DNA of 23,608 nt. Origin: CAYZIC01 sp964478335 (GTDB lineage Bacteria > Verrucomicrobiota > Kiritimatiellia > RFP12 > DVOR01). Position numbers and translations under genes: made by a program. This document shows, piece after piece, positions 21,401 through 23,608 of this stretch; positions within the stretch are counted from its first letter, which is position 1, and every line of letters begins with the position of its first letter. Location of the stretch: positions 1 to 23,608 of the forward strand of contig CAYZIC010000031.1 in the NCBI GenBank assembly GCA_964478335.1, in the 5' to 3' direction. A model generated the notes under the pieces. That model ran no database searches and was not told the DNA's origin. It saw only the letters and a list, made by a program, of their open reading frames with translations.

Positions 21401-23438
21401 TACGGGTATCGACCTCCACGCAGGTGATACGCTAGAGGTCTCGGGTGTTGTTGCGGCAACAAGCCCAATTCTCCTCGTCGGTGCATCCGATGAAAAGGCC
21501 TATATGCCTTTCTTAAAGACGCGCGCTGAGGGCCTTACCTTTAAGCTCCTTGACGAGAATTGGGCTGATGCCTCGGATGGATACCATGTCGACTACCGCG
21601 ATGGGCAGTATTTCCTCATCTCTGAGAATAGTGCTGGCACCTATGCCATGCCCTACCAAGCAACCGTCGACCCAGTGAATCGTTGGTCCGACCTCGTCTG
21701 GACAGATGCCAATGGTGTCGTACTACCAGAAAACTTCCTTGCCTACCTCGATGCTCAAGGTGACAAGATCTCGCGCCAATTGAATGTGCCCCAAGGCGCT
21801 CAATTGTCCCTCGATCGAGTTGTCACGATGGAATCCCTCACCGTCGTCGGTGATGGCGAGCTCTCCATCGCAGGTGAAAAGCTCACCGTGACCGGTGCTC
21901 TCGACGTCAAGGCAAACTTCAGCGCCGCCACTGAAACCCTCTCCTATGGTGCAATCGCTATTGCAGCAAACAAGGTCTTTACCTACCGCAACAATGCCAC
22001 ATGGGATTTCACGTCGGTCGCGGGTGAAGGCATCTTTAAGAAGACGGGCTCTGGCGAAATGAGATTCTTCGCAGATCGCACCATGGATAATGTCGCCATT
22101 GACGTTGCCGAGGGCCTGCTCGGATTCCAGACCGACAACGTCTACAACAACAAGTTTGACATCACCATCCGCAAGGATGCCAAGGCTACCTTAACGAAGG
22201 CTAGTGCGGCCATCAATAATATGGCATCAGTCTTGACCCTCGATGGCGGATCTGAGTTTGTATTTAATAATGGTAATGTCGCAAATGGGGCTAAAATTAA
22301 GTGCCAAGTCGTTGTCAATGCAACCGACGCTGAGCCTGTTCTCTTTAAGGGCTCTATCAATGGTAATGGCACGGACTTAACCAACCGCATCTCTGGACAG
22401 GGTACCTTGACCTTGGCTAATGATGGCACCAACAACAACATCTACTCCATCACGGGTGAAATCGCAGACCGCGCAGACAAGCCGCTCAAGCTCATCATGC
22501 ATGATGGCAATGGCGTGACCTTGACCGCAAACAACACCTTTACTGGTGGTCTGCTTGTCAAGACCAACACCCTCAGCGTCAAGCCAGGGTCTGTTGGTCG
22601 TGGTGATGTCACTGTTGAATCTGGTGCAACCTTGGCTGTGACAGAGGCATCCTCCTCACGCGCTGCGATCCTCACCGGCAAGACCCTCTCGGGAGCAGGT
22701 ACCGTCACTGGCCCCTGTGAATTCGCCGCCGATGCCAAGCTCGCAGGTACCCTCACGATTGACAATGCGCTCTTCGGTGAGTCGTTGGTCTTGGTCAACG
22801 AGGCCGCTGTCTTGACAACCTTTAAGGACATCACCTTGCTCAAGGGCAAGACCGCCTTGACCCTCACCACACCCGTCACAGAAAAGACCCGCGTCTTAGC
22901 CTGGGCCGCAGATAGCGCAGTGGCAGCCAAGGCTGACATCCTGGCTACGACCATTACCGCCCGCGGTTACCTCGTCGAAACCTCCGACCTCGGTCTCTTC
23001 CTCACGCCAGCCCCTGTGCAAGAAGACTTCATCTCCGTCGATGGCGACGTCAGTGAAGAGGTGCTTGCCTTCCTCAATGGCATGACAGGTGCGCCCACCA
23101 CACCGACCACCATCACCGCAGACCAAGCCGTCTTGCTCTACGTCTTTGACGCCGCAACCTGGCCCGCCGACCTCAGTGCACTCAGCTTTGGCGTTACCGC
23201 CCTTGAGCTCGATGACACAGGCAAGGTTGTGATCACCGCTACGCCCACCGGCTTCACCCCTGGAGCAACCCTCCAAGGCACCGTAGCCCTCTACGCCAGC
23301 TATGACCTCACCAAGCTTGACACCGCTGAAGCACTCGTCAGAGAGGCCAAGCCCACCATCACAGATGGCAAGCTCACCTTTGAGCCTCTCGCCTTTGGTA
23401 ACAATCGCTTTACCAAGATCAAGCTCAGCATTCAGTAA
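12438..23438 (+). CDS. Giant secreted modular protein (LamG, PA14, discoidin, beta-strand repeats)
   Basis: A 3666-residue Sec-exported protein. Signal peptide 1-24 (MFTALKRTWLVAAAAIGLTL then PAQA), cut before AEE. A LamG/concanavalin-like domain covers about 35-290 (ending DDFAMWERTLSAEEI). A beta domain starting VISLNFGSEKG runs from about 313 to 498. Blocks opening with a W-S-x-L-x-W-T-D motif start near residues 941, 1673, 2223 and 3082, with a weaker one at 513. Autotransporter-associated beta-strand repeats (ITKTGAGRLTFEG, VVKTGAGSIIMTANN) lie at about 1273-1375, with looser ones near 3200 and 3360. A PA14-like domain lies at about 1424-1525 (GNWDDRLAFWIDDAEVF) and a discoidin-like domain at about 2798-2948 (YRYVRLSLLA, WQLLGSQDNQTWVEID). 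The C-terminus (FGNNRFTKIKLSIQ) shows no beta-barrel, LPXTG or PEP-CTERM helix. ATG 12438 is chosen because TGAGGA (12425-12430) sits 7 nt away; ATG 12432 is too close. Likely an adhesin or polysaccharide-binding surface protein; export by the nearby T2SS is inference. Codon style drifts from G/T-ending to C-ending along the gene. Confidence 0.9.
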   Translation: MFTALKRTWLVAAAAIGLTLPAQAAEETKVALGSGISYYYDFGNGNQAAVTPQKWGGAALVTGETAYNFKYKSNGSHIGTAGPCKKANFGDAISGGGNATRVFNTAMPWLMPTSKDKGYTIACWAMRDWSSANLPAVLAANCGTLPDNAVGAVALDKLTAVPTTNVGWGFFFANEPKQPVLRFSMTTDGAAFSHYVITGKPNTMTVGQAATDWHHYAMTIARGATEDAVIFYVDGVEQGRQAVAKGSFMAAPKTDGGFFMNTADGGQGQQNVQDDFAMWERTLSAEEIELVGKNAQPLSVIAILPPKTSDKKVISLNFGSEKGAVGAAVTGLEFVGNWNDLGGNGENVALKDSTGAAGVASVTYSCPNLWTYGATDVFLKGYLDDGGNAGRVTVKGIPYPTYDVIVYYATDTASNQFNPASVNGVYYTYDAANPAVAKVGAAGRNNVANKFGATQQAVAAYGKNALRVVEQSGDLVILGAGNANSARGGIAAIQIVDSLVEIKVIEKPFTASATWSTLVAGEMISKKDVVQLNAADAAGELVLTLDGTIELRSLKIVGLQPLTINTTSDFVDQIRGLDLSEYVGEVTINWQPQGGNLNGYEPQRVDTSMVSTLDPAAFRIREGGNLIFANTTGQNLPIHNKTITVEPTDVEGDYAAISLKNVSNVSPSISLTGTTLNGTGVFALVGKVGDGNARLNMTVDLADTSTFKGDFYSVNAWNRPVDTKLTGKGLKDATFIFGKDYFGKNPPPGTKIDSDTLQLTGDATLAGIKTSRATDVIKSSDANVRTLTLTGAETYRASKTEGTISLVWAGTGAQTFTAVSALADLTIGANAGALSYPFEGGVTVAGKLTIEKPLSADEATITGQLKLGAESVIQLPESAQVGVAYKLATSLSLSGTPAVTVGKALAKVVSFDNTNGTLTITEMATLIPPLVVTIPDAATEANWSELMWTDSAAKPHVIKPEDWAEYRGDVVITAHNSALLNLTLDQAMTIKTVTFAESDAAVTLTLKPETTISVDSYDFAATTGAITVGFDVGDAAVLAGARTIFPTTPTSNNITLGLDQVVELDGEAALTKENTWAHNQDGLVHFASETAAQSIDLTDQAGLKTRYRFTGDGVKTFKSNFDTNSVTTTNMSEGKPFIEVKSSTLSMHARNLFGWGNGYFANGVIKLDGTADKPARIIYEPVESFTECMSGRWVMAGYADIVSNHTELGKFRIKQTGSAEQPNIKVLKDGVATITPGTNGMSIHGAETAFVEVQENASLVFKGAIGGFEGNDGKITKTGAGRLTFEGVNTVGGLLNVLTGEVAFKDLAKWGAGTTLAAGTTLIIDQTRTDAMVIWNKAIAGVGDVVKTGAGSIIMTANNLYSGATMITEGSVTMTGNSLSTAVSIAEKATLRVVPLQIFNKQVAAATAENFKTATVAAPTGDVTPTMVGLDQLHRNANPGTNVLAANSVLEITGSFVVPADQAGIYTFAGNWDDRLAFWIDDAEVFTTESATLVGVAKPINLTAGSHTFKIRTLQLGGALGTYVADWRAKEMALGYFKGETTEVTAATYTKFDPTIPGALTQITGQDVAAVTYEAPTAVNGTFAASTARPTITAVGTKATITFAPTADELTIDLVRFPTTLAEGTPIDAASFVTTDETFEISSVKVLAGYIYVNGKNQSGFLPPFIATITQDAAWSTLVWTDAAGTEIPQDYDWAEYTAELTLKATNSAPATMTLDEAPASTIVAVTGDGALTLAKDEALTLTTVETYDMTKATGDVTFAFSTGDATVLAGTNTILTQSAPGRLVIEEGAKASFDGDVTMGSYDNKGVVHKLGDYTGGPVAPATVEYDTATLTVNQDQNRTVRTNEHSDISLTGDNSARTAWSFDVRGGIVKTPVSGTPTWFGANGRTKVSVSAGEFLARTTNSATTGSQGFLLGYTGTAGGTLPVTLSGTGKFRVPEGSLIFWNSSVAITLADTALLEAKGIFKGGNTGAVTTADQSTVMVGSLGIGADAATLTANGGLWTQQAGHSTTINPALALGADTTTTLAADADQSITLAGAITGEGNLTIGTATKTGSVILSGATSFKALTATAGRLTLSKAATFTLMTVKSGATLSLTQDYTGTGAIAVEGGATLDLGALKALPETNVTVAPTAIVDLNQKRATVASWMLTGKLHFTPTNAEVKAGEVRFIVSADVTTAPALDHFVSSVSIFEVGEVILNGTTLILKRGGEFYMSPFKATATADANWTALTWTDSSATPKTVKSTYWANLDDANLDIELTVNGARTITMDAPFDANFLTVKGSGSLVLTGTAAVGIKKLTANVPTTFTNNKINPSIIISGTSDITLTGTGVGLVRVGHTGKIILDGIQLTNMAGGTMGIPLTIGAKGATLHANSSAWLITGKLSGSGLLTLVNDGNGILCIQNNTNDFAGNVLVKQGLVIVGANATAGGGAASKLGTTATTITIADGASFKTHLGTGTAEAPAVYEPAFRIQPGGTLGNIDGFVNYTGNIVINDGGNADSVANYTYYWAKQNVFSGIVSGQGVLRIAAGDEPGVSTLKLANTANTFTGTYRLAGTTANAFKLIMDKQNSVGKPSIDFETTSNTLTLGQDIALDSLTGQAGTIDYASHALSVERGDISALTNVTLAKVGTGTLIVGEKRPTLRGASVSGVIQFTPTDNEPMRVTFPATGFTAGTGAVVANFKPSIDTWNLATVKVTATEIVLTVASTERTWKTPAVGIDPAWLNGVPGFVDGDSVIFPDNGRLVDPTAGPEPVWMTKATSMLSMAVTGSYSMTLADTMTTTIATVGNEAGDPGYLQLKTKRHAYRYVRLSLLARSTTGTATGPVALSEFGLFLGDKRINQGAQITVSDGKGTVGANDDTDPTRLVDGRTAGDGTKWMWTPPGGLVNFTDCFLTCDAGEGQTFAFDSYQLGMTDSTGRNPTQWQLLGSQDNQTWVEIDSRTYTNQQANRWAVNDWLPVMTPRFMGNISLLGDYTLLAVNNVAIDGNLSLGANTGIDLHAGDTLEVSGVVAATSPILLVGASDEKAYMPFLKTRAEGLTFKLLDENWADASDGYHVDYRDGQYFLISENSAGTYAMPYQATVDPVNRWSDLVWTDANGVVLPENFLAYLDAQGDKISRQLNVPQGAQLSLDRVVTMESLTVVGDGELSIAGEKLTVTGALDVKANFSAATETLSYGAIAIAANKVFTYRNNATWDFTSVAGEGIFKKTGSGEMRFFADRTMDNVAIDVAEGLLGFQTDNVYNNKFDITIRKDAKATLTKASAAINNMASVLTLDGGSEFVFNNGNVANGAKIKCQVVVNATDAEPVLFKGSINGNGTDLTNRISGQGTLTLANDGTNNNIYSITGEIADRADKPLKLIMHDGNGVTLTANNTFTGGLLVKTNTLSVKPGSVGRGDVTVESGATLAVTEASSSRAAILTGKTLSGAGTVTGPCEFAADAKLAGTLTIDNALFGESLVLVNEAAVLTTFKDITLLKGKTALTLTTPVTEKTRVLAWAADSAVAAKADILATTITARGYLVETSDLGLFLTPAPVQEDFISVDGDVSEEVLAFLNGMTGAPTTPTTITADQAVLLYVFDAATWPADLSALSFGVTALELDDTGKVVITATPTGFTPGATLQGTVALYASYDLTKLDTAEALVREAKPTITDGKLTFEPLAFGNNRFTKIKLSIQ

Positions 23439-23460
23439 GTACATGCACGAGCACAAAAGA

Positions 23461-23487
23461 GCCCCGCAGAGATGCGGGGCTTTTTTT
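23461..23487 (+). terminator. Intrinsic terminator of the giant gene
   Basis: GCCCCGC (23461-23467), loop AGAGAT, GCGGGGC (23474-23480), followed by seven Ts (23481-23487). It starts 22 nt after the stop codon and is the strongest terminator in the window. Confidence 0.95.
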
Positions 23488-23540
23488 GCTACGTCCGACA
23501 TGGTTATAGTACTGACGTGAAGTCGTCAAATCACCCTGTT

Positions 23541-23608
23541 AAAAGGGAAGACCAAAGACCCTATGTGGTCGACCTCGACCTCGAAAAATTCTTTGATAGG
23601 TAAACCAC
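23541..23608 (+). pseudogene. Fragment of a group II intron-type reverse transcriptase, frameshifted
   Basis: In the frame starting at 23541 the translation reaches YVVDLDLEKFFDR and then meets TAA at 23601. This is the highly conserved strand and first catalytic-Asp region of group II intron reverse transcriptase/maturases, where DLEKFFDRVNHD is usual. Shifting by one base (codons from 23600) gives V-N-H, the expected continuation, so one G seems lost from an AGG-GTA junction. Upstream there is no trace of the preceding domains (such as the YGFRPxRS motif); the giant gene's terminator is only about 55 nt away. So this is a 5'-truncated remnant, or a frameshifted start of something extending beyond the window. 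The catalytic YADD region would lie outside. Confidence 0.7.

Noticed and set aside
22600..23438. C-terminal autotransporter beta-barrel in the giant protein
   Set aside because: The last 280 residues lack the alternating amphipathic strands and terminal aromatic residue of a barrel; the protein has passenger-type repeats only.
23486..23510. Promoter in front of the reverse-transcriptase fragment
   Set aside because: TATAGT is present at 23505-23510, but TTGCTA is only 13 bp upstream, a poor spacing, and the fragment has no start codon context.

Overview
The window most resembles the chromosome of a Verrucomicrobiota/Kiritimatiellota-type bacterium of the PVC superphylum. This is an inference from three things: a DUF5703-type glycoside-hydrolase-like protein, a type II secretion (T2SS) K-L-M-D gene block with PilM/PilN/PilO-like features, and a very large secreted protein built from LamG, PA14, discoidin-like and autotransporter-associated beta-strand modules. 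No rRNA or phylogenetic marker is present, so the assignment stays tentative.

Layout. 1-165: GC-rich hairpin-containing spacer. 166-981: a protein with a possible GspC/PilP-like core and a charged coiled-coil tail. 953-3706: a secreted DUF5703-like carbohydrate-active protein. 3707-4315: non-coding, full of short palindromes. 4316-10223: tightly packed gspK, gspL, gspM, gspD (1-nt gap, ATGA overlap, 22-nt gap), led by a good promoter so close to the gspK start that the mRNA may be leaderless. 10233-11006: inositol-monophosphatase-family enzyme. 11007-12437: a 1.4-kb non-coding region holding a 22-bp-period hairpin array, a candidate small RNA with its own promoter and terminator, a 23-bp tandem repeat, a tRNA-Ser(UGA) on the minus strand with promoter and terminator, and a second hairpin array ending in a terminator. 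12438-23438: one 11-kb gene for a 3666-residue secreted modular protein, followed by a strong terminator. The last ~65 bases hold a 5'-truncated, frameshifted fragment of a group II intron-type reverse transcriptase.

Working together (inference): the T2SS components form an inner-membrane platform (K, L, M) and outer-membrane secretin (D). The Sec-targeted DUF5703 protein and the giant protein, which has no beta-barrel or sortase-like anchor of its own, are natural candidates for T2SS export and for handling polysaccharide outside the cell.

The least explained features are non-coding: two arrays of 22-23 bp units, each a perfect or near-perfect hairpin with a 2-4 nt loop and a common linker; decayed or isolated copies of the same hairpin type in other gaps and at the 3' end of one gene; and a 68-bp, 67/68-identical inverted repeat that flanks the T2SS-tRNA segment. 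Codon usage also switches between a G/T-ending and a C-ending style inside single genes.
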